A DNA stretch of 53,439 bases from the NCBI GenBank assembly GCA_021790675.1, contig JAJYGN010000026.1, positions 1-53,439 of the forward strand. Reading direction: 5' to 3'. Each line of letters opens with the position of its first letter. Within the stretch, counting starts at the first letter, position 1. Positions 30,466-37,794 of this stretch are shown here, in pieces. The translations under genes and the position numbers were made by a program. A model generated the notes under the pieces. That model had not been told where the DNA came from and ran no database searches. It worked only from the letters and a program-made list of their open reading frames with translations. Source of the DNA: Actinomycetes bacterium (GTDB taxonomy: Bacteria; Actinomycetota; Acidimicrobiia; Acidimicrobiales; RAAP-2).

Positions 30466-31777
30466 CCGGACGACGAACGGGGCGAGTGGGCGGCGGCGGC
30501 GGCGGAACCCTCATGCCCAGCAGCTTGGCCAGCTCGGGGATGGCCCCGGCGCTCTTGACCGCCAGGGCGTGACACTGTTCGTTGTCCGGGATGCCGTGAG
30601 GCTTCACGTTGCGACGAATCGACGTGTCGACCGCCAGAGTGACGATCTCCATCCAACGCTCGGGCGTCTGCTCGGCGGTGAGGGCATCAGAGACGATGCC
30701 CACGACGCGCACCGCCATCTCGGCTCCCACGCGAGTGGACATGTCCGGAGGACGCGCGACCAGTCGCAGAGCTTCTTCGACATTGTTAGAGGAGACCGCA
30801 GCTTCGAGACGCTCGTTCCATTGAGTGCGCAGCGCCTCGAGACGAGTGGTCAGGGCGGCCTGCAGCTCCTTGAGCTGGGCGCGCGACTCCTCGTCGAGCG
30901 AGACGGTCTTGGCCGAAGTCACGACAGCGCGAAGGTCGCGCAGGCGCAACTCCTTGCCCGCACCGATCGCGCCAGCCGCGCGGTCCTTCCACATCGCCAG
31001 GTTTGTACGGCCCAAGAGGTCCTCGGCGATGCGCTCGATCGTGACCGGGTCGACGGTGGGTCGGCCCTGGGCGGTCGCGTTCTTGTTCTGCTCGGCCACC
31101 GCGGTGCGCACGGCCGGCATCCCGCCGCGCAATAGCTGTTCGGCGACCGGCAGTTGCTCGGGCGACAGCGTGGCCAAAAGGGCGTTGCGGTGCGTGGTGG
31201 TCACCGGCGGAGCGATGGGCCCGCTCGGACGCTCGCGGCGCGGAGGCCGGGTGCCGCCGCGCACGGGGCGCTCACTGCGCGGCGATGCAGCGCGTGCCGG
31301 TCGCTCAGATCGTTCGGTGCGCGCGGGGCGTTCGGGGCGTTCGGGGCGTTCTGCGCCGTCGGGACGAGGCGCGTCACGACGCGGGCGCTCACGGGAGTCG
31401 CCGTCGGCCCGTGGGCCGGATCGACGCGCGTCACGGCCGCCGGTGCGTGCGCCGTCACGTACTCCGTCGCGACGCGGGCCGCGGCCCTTGGGCGCGTAGG
31501 TGACGATGACGTCGGGCCCCGACTTGGCCACCGGGATCAATTCGATTCGCTCGTTACGCGGGTCCAACGGGGATGCGGACTTGGGCGGCATCACGGAGAG
31601 CACTTCCATGCCCTCCATGTACTGCTCGACGTCCGCGCGATAGACGTGGCCGACTACCGCACCACCGGGCACGAGGTTGGCATCCAGAACACCCTTGGGC
31701 AACTTGGCGCCGGCCGCGCGCCACGTAGCGACGTCGCCCTTCAGACTGGTGATTTCGATCTCAATGCGACGAGACAT
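30446..31777 (-). CDS. Arg/Pro-rich protein of unknown function
   Basis: A 443-residue protein in three parts. An N-terminal globular part (residues about 1-95, with a beta-rich SRRIEIEITSLKGDVATWRA start) is followed by a long low-complexity linker of Arg, Pro, Glu, Gly and Asp (about residues 95-185, with RPERPERPAR repeats). A helical C-terminal domain (about 185-425) ends in a proline run and an RPVRRPASRPAS tail. The basic disordered linker suggests nucleic-acid or ribosome binding, but I do not recognise the family. The ATG at 31777 is preferred; the frame extends 14 codons upstream. It is divergent from htrA, and its 3' end overlaps the GNAT gene by 20 bp. Confidence 0.75.
   Translation of the reverse strand: MSRRIEIEITSLKGDVATWRAAGAKLPKGVLDANLVPGGAVVGHVYRADVEQYMEGMEVLSVMPPKSASPLDPRNERIELIPVAKSGPDVIVTYAPKGRGPRRDGVRDGARTGGRDARRSGPRADGDSRERPRRDAPRPDGAERPERPERPARTERSERPARAASPRSERPVRGGTRPPRRERPSGPIAPPVTTTHRNALLATLSPEQLPVAEQLLRGGMPAVRTAVAEQNKNATAQGRPTVDPVTIERIAEDLLGRTNLAMWKDRAAGAIGAGKELRLRDLRAVVTSAKTVSLDEESRAQLKELQAALTTRLEALRTQWNERLEAAVSSNNVEEALRLVARPPDMSTRVGAEMAVRVVGIVSDALTAEQTPERWMEIVTLAVDTSIRRNVKPHGIPDNEQCHALAVKSAGAIPELAKLLGMRVPPPPPPTRPVRRPASRPAS
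31324..31350. repeat. Three perfect copies of a 9-bp tandem repeat
   Basis: The unit CGGGGCGTT occurs three times head to tail. It lies inside the Arg/Pro-rich gene and keeps the reading frame, encoding Arg-Pro-Glu type tripeptides, so slippage would change linker length by three residues without a frameshift. Confidence 0.85.
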
Positions 31778-31785
31778 AGGTTCCC

Positions 31786-31791
31786 AATCTA
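31786..31791 (-). promoter_or_regulatory. Candidate -10 of the Arg/Pro-rich gene
   Basis: TAGATT on the minus strand ends 8 nt before the ATG at 31777, which would give a leader of one or two nucleotides. It lies in the 87-bp divergent gap shared with htrA. Confidence 0.45.
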
Positions 31792-31851
31792 GTCGCTCCC
31801 CACGAGGCAAATATTTCATCTTCTTTTAGGCCAATTTTAGGTCGCGGTGCC

Positions 31852-31857
31852 TAACAT
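31852..31857 (+). promoter_or_regulatory. Candidate -10 of htrA
   Basis: TAACAT ends 7 nt before the GTG at 31865, consistent with a leaderless transcript. An in-frame ATG at 31856 overlaps this element and is therefore less likely to be the start. Confidence 0.45.
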
Positions 31858-31864
31858 GACATTT

Positions 31865-33253
31865 GTGAGTGATTTTCCGACGCCCCCCGCCGACGACTCG
31901 CCGCACGAACTCGACGCGAACTCCGCGCCCAACGCGGCGACTGACACACCGGTTCCGACCACGCCCGACACGACCTTCGCCGCACCCGCGACGTCCCCGT
32001 CTTCGAGTGAGACCCCCCACGTCGTGGATGTTACCGACGGTGCCGATGACAGCCCCGAGGCGACGTTGCCGGCGGGCGAGGGGAGCGGTGCGGCCTCGGC
32101 GTCGGAGGCAGAACTCAACGCGATGGCGCTCGCGTCACAGGGACGACCAATGCGCACCCCCTGGTCAACTCGTATTTCTCTTCTCCTCGTCGCGGCGCTG
32201 GTCGGCGGTCTCGCAGGACACTTTGCGGCCCCCTCGGCGAGTACGGGCGGCGTGACCATCAATTCGACCAACATCCCGGCGACCGGAGCGGTGCTGCCCA
32301 GCGGGCTCACGATTCCCAATCTCGTCGACCGGGTGCTGCCGTCGGTGGTCTCCATCGATGTCAAGGGCCAGGGCAGCGAGGACCAGGGGACGGGCATGAT
32401 CGTCTCCTCCAACGGCCTCGTGGTGACCAACAACCACGTCATCGCGGCTGCCGTCAACGGCGGGACGATCACCGTCACACGCTCCGGTTCGACGAAGAGT
32501 CTGCCGGCCACACTCGTGGGCACCAACCCCATGAATGACGTCGCGCTGATTCGCATCAACGGCGCGTCCGGTCTGCCCGCGGTGACCTTCGGCAACTCGA
32601 ACTCGCTCGTCGTCGGAGACGCCGTGGTGGCCATTGGCAACGCCCTCGGACTGGCGGCGGGAACGCCCACCGTCACCCAGGGAATCGTCTCGGCGCTGGG
32701 ACGCACCGTCACGGCCGGCTCGGGCTCGTCCACCGAAACGCTGAGCAACATGATTCAGACCGATGCCGCGATCAACCCCGGCAACTCTGGAGGTCCGCTG
32801 CTCGACGCGCACGGTGACGTGATCGGGATGAACACCGCGGTCGCTGGCACGCTCCCGGACGGAACGAGCGCCCAGAACATCGGATTCGCCATCCCGGTGG
32901 CGACGATCAAGTCACTGTTCAAGTCGCTGCTCGCCGGCGAGAGCGTCGTCAACCACGGCGCCTTCATTGGCGTGGAGATCATGTCGATGAACCCGACCCT
33001 CCAGCTCCAGTACGGCTTCACGGTCTCGAGCGGCGCGGTCGTGATGAGCGTGATCCCCAACACCGGGGCCGCTGCGGCGGGCATCAAGCAGGGCGACATC
33101 ATTGTGGGCATCAACGGCACGACGATCAACAGCGCCCAAGACGTGACCAGCGTGCTCTCCTCCCTGCACCCCGGTGACCAGATCAAAGTCACGATCGTGC
33201 GCGGCACCAAGCACCTCACTTTGGACGTGACGCTCGGAACCCAGCCTCACTAG
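31865..33253 (+). CDS. htrA: HtrA/DegP-type membrane-anchored serine protease with PDZ domain
   Basis: A 462-residue protease. An acidic, Pro/Ser/Thr-rich cytoplasmic segment of about 95 residues leads into one transmembrane helix (about residues 101-118). The trypsin-like domain outside the membrane has the triad His191 (NNHVI), Asp225 (NDVAL) and Ser308 (GNSGGPL). A PDZ domain (about residues 360-455, GAAAAGIKQGDIIVGINGTTI) completes it. The family degrades misfolded envelope proteins. The GTG at 31865 is chosen for the -10 spacing. A perfect palindrome spans its stop codon. Confidence 0.93.
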   Translation: MSDFPTPPADDSPHELDANSAPNAATDTPVPTTPDTTFAAPATSPSSSETPHVVDVTDGADDSPEATLPAGEGSGAASASEAELNAMALASQGRPMRTPWSTRISLLLVAALVGGLAGHFAAPSASTGGVTINSTNIPATGAVLPSGLTIPNLVDRVLPSVVSIDVKGQGSEDQGTGMIVSSNGLVVTNNHVIAAAVNGGTITVTRSGSTKSLPATLVGTNPMNDVALIRINGASGLPAVTFGNSNSLVVGDAVVAIGNALGLAAGTPTVTQGIVSALGRTVTAGSGSSTETLSNMIQTDAAINPGNSGGPLLDAHGDVIGMNTAVAGTLPDGTSAQNIGFAIPVATIKSLFKSLLAGESVVNHGAFIGVEIMSMNPTLQLQYGFTVSSGAVVMSVIPNTGAAAAGIKQGDIIVGINGTTINSAQDVTSVLSSLHPGDQIKVTIVRGTKHLTLDVTLGTQPH

Positions 33254-33259
33254 TGAGGC
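33244..33259. terminator. Palindrome over the htrA stop, possible bidirectional terminator
   Basis: GCCTCACTAGTGAGGC is a perfect 16-bp palindrome that contains the htrA TAG. As RNA it folds to a 6-bp stem with a CTAG loop. On the plus strand a TTTT tract follows 8 nt later (33268-33271). The spacing is long for a classical terminator, so the role is tentative. It lies between two convergent genes. Confidence 0.4.
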
Positions 33260-33269
33260 GTCAGGCGTT

Positions 33270-34232
33270 TTAACAGGTGTAGTCGCTGTCGAGTGAGTGG
33301 CTCGTCCACTGCGTGACCGTTACCGGTCCACCTGAAAACGGCGCGAGCGAGCAGTTCGAGATGGCCCCGGACTGCGTACGAGCTCCGGGGATCCAGTCGG
33401 GCAAGGCCAGTGAGAAGTAGTTCCCAGCGATCGACGACCACTGCGACGACGTCGAGTAGATCCCCACCTTGGTCGCAGACGATGCGCTGGTCAGTGCGTC
33501 GTACATCCCTTGCAGATCGGCCGCGTTCATTTCCTGCCCGCTGGAACCACCCTGCCACGAATTGGCCGTCTCGACGTCCAACCACCAGCCGTATTGAGAG
33601 GGGGAGGATGAAATCGACAGCGTCGTCTCCTGTTTGTTGATCGCACCGGCGGCGTTGACAAGTCGCATCAAGTCCTGGCTCGCCATGTTGTAGCCGTACT
33701 GCCACGCGCATGCAGGCGAGTTCTCACCGACCGTCGCCGACGTGTTTGAGGACGTCAGAATGGTTGTGGTACGGCACGATCCCCAGGGATCCTTAGTCGG
33801 GTCCGACGACGTGGGCCAGTCGTTGATCGGGGTGCCGTTGTACTCGTTGCCCGGATCGGCGGTGTTGACGTAGAGCCCCACCTTGGGTTGCGTCGTAATC
33901 CCCGTGCCCGTCGCCGAAGTCGTTGCCCAGTAGAGCTCGCTCTGGGTATACGACGGGTAACTGGACGACGGACCAAAGCACGAATTGAGGTTGTTCGCGA
34001 GCCCGCCGTTCACCCCGACGATCGCGAAAGCCGGCGACGAGGGAAGGGTGCTGCCGCACTGGGGATAGGAGACGTCATTGCCCGACGGTCCATTCGACGA
34101 GCCGCCCCCTCCTCCTCCGCCCGGACGAGCCGCCCAGGCCGGCGAGACCACACCGGCTGCCAAAACGCTCGCGGACATGAGAGTCGTGATCGTTCGAAAT
34201 CCGTTCACCCTCGTGCGAGACCAGTTGCGCAT
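33270..34232 (-). CDS. Secreted GH25-like glycoside-hydrolase-fold protein
   Basis: A 320-residue exported protein. The first 34 residues are a signal peptide (MRNWSRTR basic region, hydrophobic TTLMSASVLAAGVV, cleavage after SPAWA). A glycine-rich linker (about residues 37-47) comes next. The mature domain starts NDVSYPQCG and has a WWLDVETANSW strand with Asp-x-Glu, a VGIYSTSSQW strand and a C-terminal VTQWTSHSLDSDYTC. This order resembles GH25 lysozyme-like barrels (D-x-E, then WQY at the end), but the similarity is distant. Six cysteines may form disulfides. The ATG at 34232 has GGAGGGG just upstream. Confidence 0.75.
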   Translation of the reverse strand: MRNWSRTRVNGFRTITTLMSASVLAAGVVSPAWAARPGGGGGGGSSNGPSGNDVSYPQCGSTLPSSPAFAIVGVNGGLANNLNSCFGPSSSYPSYTQSELYWATTSATGTGITTQPKVGLYVNTADPGNEYNGTPINDWPTSSDPTKDPWGSCRTTTILTSSNTSATVGENSPACAWQYGYNMASQDLMRLVNAAGAINKQETTLSISSSPSQYGWWLDVETANSWQGGSSGQEMNAADLQGMYDALTSASSATKVGIYSTSSQWSSIAGNYFSLALPDWIPGARTQSGAISNCSLAPFSGGPVTVTQWTSHSLDSDYTC

Positions 34233-34419
34233 GCCCCCTCCAGATCCGTATCTCGCCAATCGTACGTCCATTGGTCGTGGAACGGCGACTGGCTTTTGTC
34301 GTTGGCTATCACCCGTCCAGTGCACCAACACAACGCAGGTACGCCGCACCATTTCGTGGAGACAATGTCCTACGCTGGCGAGACGGCGACGGCGCAGCAT
34401 GCGAATGAGGAGGGTGACG

Positions 34420-35337
34420 GTGGACCTGTCGTTGCAGAGTTTCGTGAGCGCGGGCGCCCTGACCCATGCGGAAGGGAGTCGAGCCTTTTACGAAGCGAAA
34501 CAAGCCGCCGGTGGACAGTTGGGTCCCACCAGCTACGACGAACTCCTCGCCGCGCGCGCGGCATTGCCGCCCGAGCCGACCGAGTCGCGCGCGATCGAGT
34601 ACCTCGCCCACGCAGACACTGGAGAAGTCTCCGTACGAATTACGAGGCCGAGCTCGGGTAAATCACGTGCCGCTTACCTTGACATCCACGGTGGTGGGTT
34701 CTTCATGGACTCCGCGGCCCGCGGCGATGTTCGCAACGCCGGGGTCGCCGATGCCCTCAGCGTCACTGTCGTGAGCGTCGATTATCGATTGGCGCCTGAA
34801 CACCCTTGGCCGGCCGCTCCAGATGACTGCGAGACCGCCGCCCTCTGGCTGGCGGGGGAGGGGAGGGAACTTTTCGACACGGATCGCTTCGTGATCAGGG
34901 GTGCGTCAGCCGGAGCGACGCTTGCAGCGACCACCTTGTTGAGGCTGCGCAATCGAGGCCTCGTCAATACGTGCGCCGGCGCGGTCCTCCTCTTCGGCGC
35001 CTACGACCTGAGCGGGCTCACACCGGGTGGTCGCCTCTACGGCGACGAGTGGTTCATTCAGTCCTACGCCGGTCACGTTGACGACCGAAGTGTGCCCGAC
35101 GTCTCGCCACTCTTTGGCGATCTCCGCGGCCTTCCGCCGACCCTGCTGGTAGTCGGCGCGCGCGACGTCCTCTTGGAGGACAACCTGGCGATGGCGGCCC
35201 GCCTGTCGGCCGCCGGCGTTGGCGTCGACCTTCGCGTCTATCCCGAGGCGATGCACGGCTTCACGTCTCATCCGACTTCCATGGCCGCCGAGGCGCTCCG
35301 CCAGATCGAAGAGTGGCTCGCGCAGCGACTGGACTGA
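34420..35337 (+). CDS. Alpha/beta hydrolase, hormone-sensitive-lipase (family IV) esterase
   Basis: A 305-residue esterase. The oxyanion-hole motif HGGGF is at residues 90-94, the nucleophile Ser163 is in GASAG, the acid is probably in VVGARDVLLEDN, and the histidine is in EAMHGFTSHP. DYRLAPEHPWP is also typical of the family. No signal peptide is present, so it acts in the cytoplasm. The GTG at 34420 is chosen because AGGAGG lies 6 nt upstream (34408-34413). A TACGCT at 34371 may be its -10. The frame is open far upstream, but that part overlaps the divergent secreted gene and is low-complexity. Confidence 0.9.
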   Translation: MDLSLQSFVSAGALTHAEGSRAFYEAKQAAGGQLGPTSYDELLAARAALPPEPTESRAIEYLAHADTGEVSVRITRPSSGKSRAAYLDIHGGGFFMDSAARGDVRNAGVADALSVTVVSVDYRLAPEHPWPAAPDDCETAALWLAGEGRELFDTDRFVIRGASAGATLAATTLLRLRNRGLVNTCAGAVLLFGAYDLSGLTPGGRLYGDEWFIQSYAGHVDDRSVPDVSPLFGDLRGLPPTLLVVGARDVLLEDNLAMAARLSAAGVGVDLRVYPEAMHGFTSHPTSMAAEALRQIEEWLAQRLD

Positions 35338-35418
35338 GCCAGCTATCGAAAACTGCACCAGGGCGTCCGCGAGCGCGAACCCACCTCACCGTAACCCTTC
35401 GTCTCGCGGGAGTTCGTA

Positions 35419-36186
35419 TCAGGCCAAGGTCGCGATACCGCCGTCGACGGGCAAAATCGCTCCCGTGACGTAGCTCGCGCCCGGTGACGCGAGGAAGATC
35501 GCCGCGCCAGCCATGTCCGCGGGCCGCCCGATGCGCTTCATCGGCGCCGACGCCGCGATTTCATCGCCAAAGGCCTCCAACGTAGCGTGCATCATCTTCG
35601 ACTCGAACGGTCCCGGGGCGATCGCATTGACGGTGACCAGGGGAGCGAGGGCCTTGGCCAGGTGTCGGGTCAACTGGTGAACGGCCGCCTTGGAGGCCGA
35701 ATACGCGTAGGTTTCCATGGACGGTACGTGGAGACCATCGATCGAGCCGATGTTGATCACGCGCGCCGGCGCGTCGGCGCTGGCGTGCGCCTCGAGACGC
35801 ACTCGCAGGAACTTGGTCAGGTGAAAGACGCCTTTGACGTTGAGGGCGAGGACCCGCTCAAAGGCCGCCTCGTCGTAGTCGGCCATCGGTGCGCCCCAGG
35901 TGGCGCCAGCGTTGTTCACGAGCACGTCGAGGTACGGCTCTCGCTCTGCGATCTGGTCGGCGAGCACGCGACAGCCCTCCTCGGTCGACAAGTTGGCTGG
36001 CAACGCGACGCAGTCTCCGATCGCGGAGAGCTCGTCAGCGAGCTCCTGGCAGGCCTCGGCCTTTCGCGACGAAATGTAGACCTTCGCTCCCGCGTCGACG
36101 AATCCGCGGGCGATCATCTCGCCAATCCCGCGACTGCCCCCGGTCACGAGGACGACCTTGCCCGTCACGTCAAAGAGTGAGTTCAT
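35419..36186 (-). CDS. Short-chain dehydrogenase/reductase (RhlG/FabG-like)
   Basis: A 255-residue classical SDR. The cofactor motif TGGSRGIG is at residues 15-22 and fits NADP(H) or NAD(H). NNAG follows at about residue 93. The catalytic Ser/Tyr/Lys lie in NIGSIDG and YAYSASK. The C-terminal PVDGG is conserved. It may reduce a 3-oxoacyl compound; the substrate is unknown. A TAGGCT -10 ends 6 nt before the ATG. It converges on the esterase gene across an 81-bp gap that holds a 7-bp inverted repeat (CCGCGAG...CTCGCGG) but no T-run. Confidence 0.9.
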   Translation of the reverse strand: MNSLFDVTGKVVLVTGGSRGIGEMIARGFVDAGAKVYISSRKAEACQELADELSAIGDCVALPANLSTEEGCRVLADQIAEREPYLDVLVNNAGATWGAPMADYDEAAFERVLALNVKGVFHLTKFLRVRLEAHASADAPARVINIGSIDGLHVPSMETYAYSASKAAVHQLTRHLAKALAPLVTVNAIAPGPFESKMMHATLEAFGDEIAASAPMKRIGRPADMAGAAIFLASPGASYVTGAILPVDGGIATLA

Positions 36187-36192
36187 GGCCGC

Positions 36193-36198
36193 AGCCTA
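36193..36198 (-). promoter_or_regulatory. Leaderless -10 of the SDR gene overlapping a stop codon
   Basis: TAGGCT on the minus strand ends 6 nt before the SDR ATG. Its first three bases are the TAG stop of the 55-codon ORF just upstream, the same arrangement seen at 15895 and 24003. Confidence 0.5.
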
Positions 36199-36363
36199 CG
36201 CCAGGAGTTCGGACGCCCCGATGAGAAAGCCCACTCGGGGTCGCAACAGGTCCGGACGCAATTCGTGTGCTGTCACGAATGCTTCATCGAGGTCGTAGGC
36301 GTCAACGACGACTTGATCGAGCCCGTGGAAGGGATCTCCCCAGAGGACGCGGAACCGCGCCAC
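36196..36363 (-). CDS. Small protein of 55 residues, unknown function
   Basis: A short open frame in the gap between the small secreted protein gene and the SDR gene. It starts at GTG 36363 (5 nt after the previous stop, with AGGGG just upstream) and ends at TAG 36196. The product begins MARFRVLWGDPFHGLDQVVV and ends VGFLIGASELLA, with a mix of hydrophobic strands and acidic residues that looks like a small folded domain. About 70 percent of its third codon positions are G or C. The start, the stop shared with a -10, and the snug fit argue for a real gene, but I know no family. Confidence 0.55.
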   Translation of the reverse strand: MARFRVLWGDPFHGLDQVVVDAYDLDEAFVTAHELRPDLLRPRVGFLIGASELLA

Positions 36364-36368
36364 GGCCC

Positions 36369-36761
36369 CTAGTAGCCGACGCGAATATTCGTCACGGCCC
36401 AGGCCGAGACGTCAGAACTCGTGTCCGTGGCGTACTGGGCGTGGATCTTCCACGTGCCGGCCGCCGTGAAGTTGAAACTGCAGCTGACCTGGCTCTTGTC
36501 GACGGCCTGGAAACGGCAGACGATGTTATTCACGCCCGAATTGTCCGGCGCCACGGCCACGACGCGGACGACGCCCGGCGTGTGCTCGGGCAGGACGTCG
36601 ACTTCGATGATGAAGTTCGGTCCACTGGCTGACGGCGCAACGCTATTCGCGCTGAAGTCATAAGACAGGGTCACCTTGCCCGACGTGTCGGCCGTCGCCG
36701 GCAGGGCGTAGAGACCCACGCTTGACGCCACGAACAGGGCGGCGACCAGTAACCGACGCAT
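36369..36761 (-). CDS. Small secreted protein, unknown function
   Basis: A 130-residue exported protein. The signal peptide is clear: MRRLL, a hydrophobic core (VAALFVASSVGLYAL) and cleavage after PATA. The mature part of about 105 residues has alternating strands (VTLSYDFSANSV, NFIIEVDVLPEHTPGVVRVVAVAP, WKIHAQYATDTSSDVSAWAV) suggesting an Ig-like beta sandwich. Two cysteines (CRF and SCSF) could form one disulfide. The start is supported by TATACT ending 6 nt before the ATG. Confidence 0.75.
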   Translation of the reverse strand: MRRLLVAALFVASSVGLYALPATADTSGKVTLSYDFSANSVAPSASGPNFIIEVDVLPEHTPGVVRVVAVAPDNSGVNNIVCRFQAVDKSQVSCSFNFTAAGTWKIHAQYATDTSSDVSAWAVTNIRVGY

Positions 36762-36767
36762 AGGGAC

Positions 36768-36773
36768 AGTATA
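36768..36773 (-). promoter_or_regulatory. Leaderless -10 of the small secreted protein gene
   Basis: TATACT on the minus strand ends exactly 6 nt before the ATG at 36761. It is one base from the consensus TATAAT. Confidence 0.6.
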
Positions 36774-36780
36774 TCAACCC

Positions 36781-36854
36781 TGAGCATCACTTGGGCCGAT
36801 AATGTTCGTTATGTAAAGTGCTCACCAAATTGGGCAAGATCTGTCATTTGCCCA
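36781..36854. repeat. Two adjacent inverted repeats in the divergent region before crcB
   Basis: The first is TGAGCA (36781-36786) with TGCTCA (36819-36824), enclosing ATAA (36799-36802) and TTAT (36809-36812), so the arms nest. The second is TGGGCAA (36831-36837) with TTGCCCA (36848-36854), a 7-bp stem with a 10-nt loop. They lie between the divergent promoters of the small secreted protein gene and crcB, so they may be operators or leader hairpins. No fluoride riboswitch consensus is seen. Confidence 0.5.
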
Positions 36855-36895
36855 TCTCCAACGGCCCCCTAGGCGCCCACTAGTTTCGATGGTCA

Positions 36896-37363
36896 ATGCG
36901 CACCTCGATCACCCTTTCGCCCCGCCAGATGACCGCGGCTATCGGATTGGTGGCCGGAGGAGGCGCCGTGGGCACGCTGGCGCGAGACCTGGCGCTGCGC
37001 CTCCAGAGCGACGTGACTCCCGTTCCAAGGGGTCCCTATGGGGATTCGTTGCGCGTACCGTCGATCGGGACTTGGATCAGCCACGTCCCTTGGGTGCTGC
37101 TAACAATCAATTTCCTCGGGGTCTACCTCGCCGTCGTCCTGCTACGCGGGATCCTGCGCCACCACGACCCGAACGATCCCATGCGTCTGCTTCTGATCAC
37201 GGGACTGCTCGGCGGCTTCACCTCCTACTCAAGCCTCTACGTGTCACTCGGCGAGATCTGGCATCTGTCGGTCGCCGCCAGCATCGGCGTCGCCGGGGGA
37301 GCCGTGGCTAGCGGTCTGATTGGAGCGTGGCTGGGACTGCGAACCATGAGGCACCGACGGTGA
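36896..37363 (+). CDS. crcB1: Fluoride exporter CrcB, first subunit
   Basis: A 155-residue membrane protein of the CrcB/Fluc family of fluoride channels. GGGAVGTLARD, NFLGVYLAVVLLRG and GLLGGFTSYSSLYV correspond to the family signatures (GGxxGaxxR, NxxGsfxxG, GxxGgxTTfStf). A 30-residue loop after the first helix (about residues 36-65) is longer than usual. It pairs with the next gene, which overlaps by 4 nt. A TAGTTT at 36881 ends 9 nt before the ATG. Confidence 0.85.
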   Translation: MRTSITLSPRQMTAAIGLVAGGGAVGTLARDLALRLQSDVTPVPRGPYGDSLRVPSIGTWISHVPWVLLTINFLGVYLAVVLLRGILRHHDPNDPMRLLLITGLLGGFTSYSSLYVSLGEIWHLSVAASIGVAGGAVASGLIGAWLGLRTMRHRR

Positions 37364-37722
37364 CCACCCTCTACGTCACGCTCGCAGGGGCTCTGGGGGC
37401 GGTCGTTCGCTTCCTGGTCGAGTACGCGGTGCGACGCCACCACCCCACCCGGCGGCCCTGGGCGACCGTGGGCGTGAACGCACTCGGGTGCGCGATCGCC
37501 GGCTGGGTCTCCTATCAGCTCGTCTCCCCCGTCGACGCCGCAGCGCACGCGATCCTTCTCACCGGCTTCTGTGGGGGTCTCACCACCTTCTCGTCGGCCT
37601 TCGCCATTCCCGCCATTCTCCAGCGCGAGCACCACTGGGGATACGCCGCGGCCCTGATCACCACTACCCCACTGCTGTGCGCCGTGGGCTTCGCCGTTGG
37701 AGCGGGCCTCGCGCACCCGTAA
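37360..37722 (+). CDS. crcB2: Fluoride exporter CrcB, second subunit
   Basis: A 120-residue CrcB/Fluc protein with four membrane helices. AGALGAVVRFLVEY, VGVNALGCAIAGW and GFCGGLTTFSSAF are textbook family signatures. The GTG at 37360 overlaps the TGA of crcB1 as GTGA; the frame is open further upstream, but the family N-terminus fits the GTG. Pairs of unlike CrcB proteins in Gram-positive bacteria form heterodimers, and these two differ strongly in loop length. Confidence 0.92.
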   Translation: MTTLYVTLAGALGAVVRFLVEYAVRRHHPTRRPWATVGVNALGCAIAGWVSYQLVSPVDAAAHAILLTGFCGGLTTFSSAFAIPAILQREHHWGYAAALITTTPLLCAVGFAVGAGLAHP

Positions 37723-37782
37723 GTCACAACTCGTGCGCACTGCCATGTCTGATTTCCGCTAGTTCATCTCCTCCTCGACGGG

Positions 37783-37788
37783 CACAAT
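37783..37788 (+). promoter_or_regulatory. Candidate leaderless -10 of ada-alkA
   Basis: CACAAT ends exactly 6 nt before the GTG at 37795. It fits the window-wide spacing but departs from TANNNT at the first base. Confidence 0.4.
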
Positions 37789-37794
37789 GGTGAG

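Noticed and set aside
31324..31350. CRISPR-like array
   Set aside because: The units are 9 bp, have no spacers and lie in frame inside a coding region.
34233..34400. Upstream extension of the secreted GH25-like protein
   Set aside because: It would bury the signal peptide; the ATG at 34232 has a strong ribosome binding site and gives a normal export signal.
34078..34419. Upstream in-frame extension of the esterase
   Set aside because: It overlaps the divergent signal-peptide gene, is low-complexity, and an AGGAGG ribosome binding site marks the GTG at 34420 instead.
35338..35418. Intrinsic terminator between the esterase and SDR genes
   Set aside because: There is a 7-bp inverted repeat, but its loop is about 30 nt and no T-run follows on either strand.
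36774..36895. Fluoride riboswitch before the crcB genes
   Set aside because: The conserved riboswitch segments are not present, and the likely -10 lies downstream of the hairpins.
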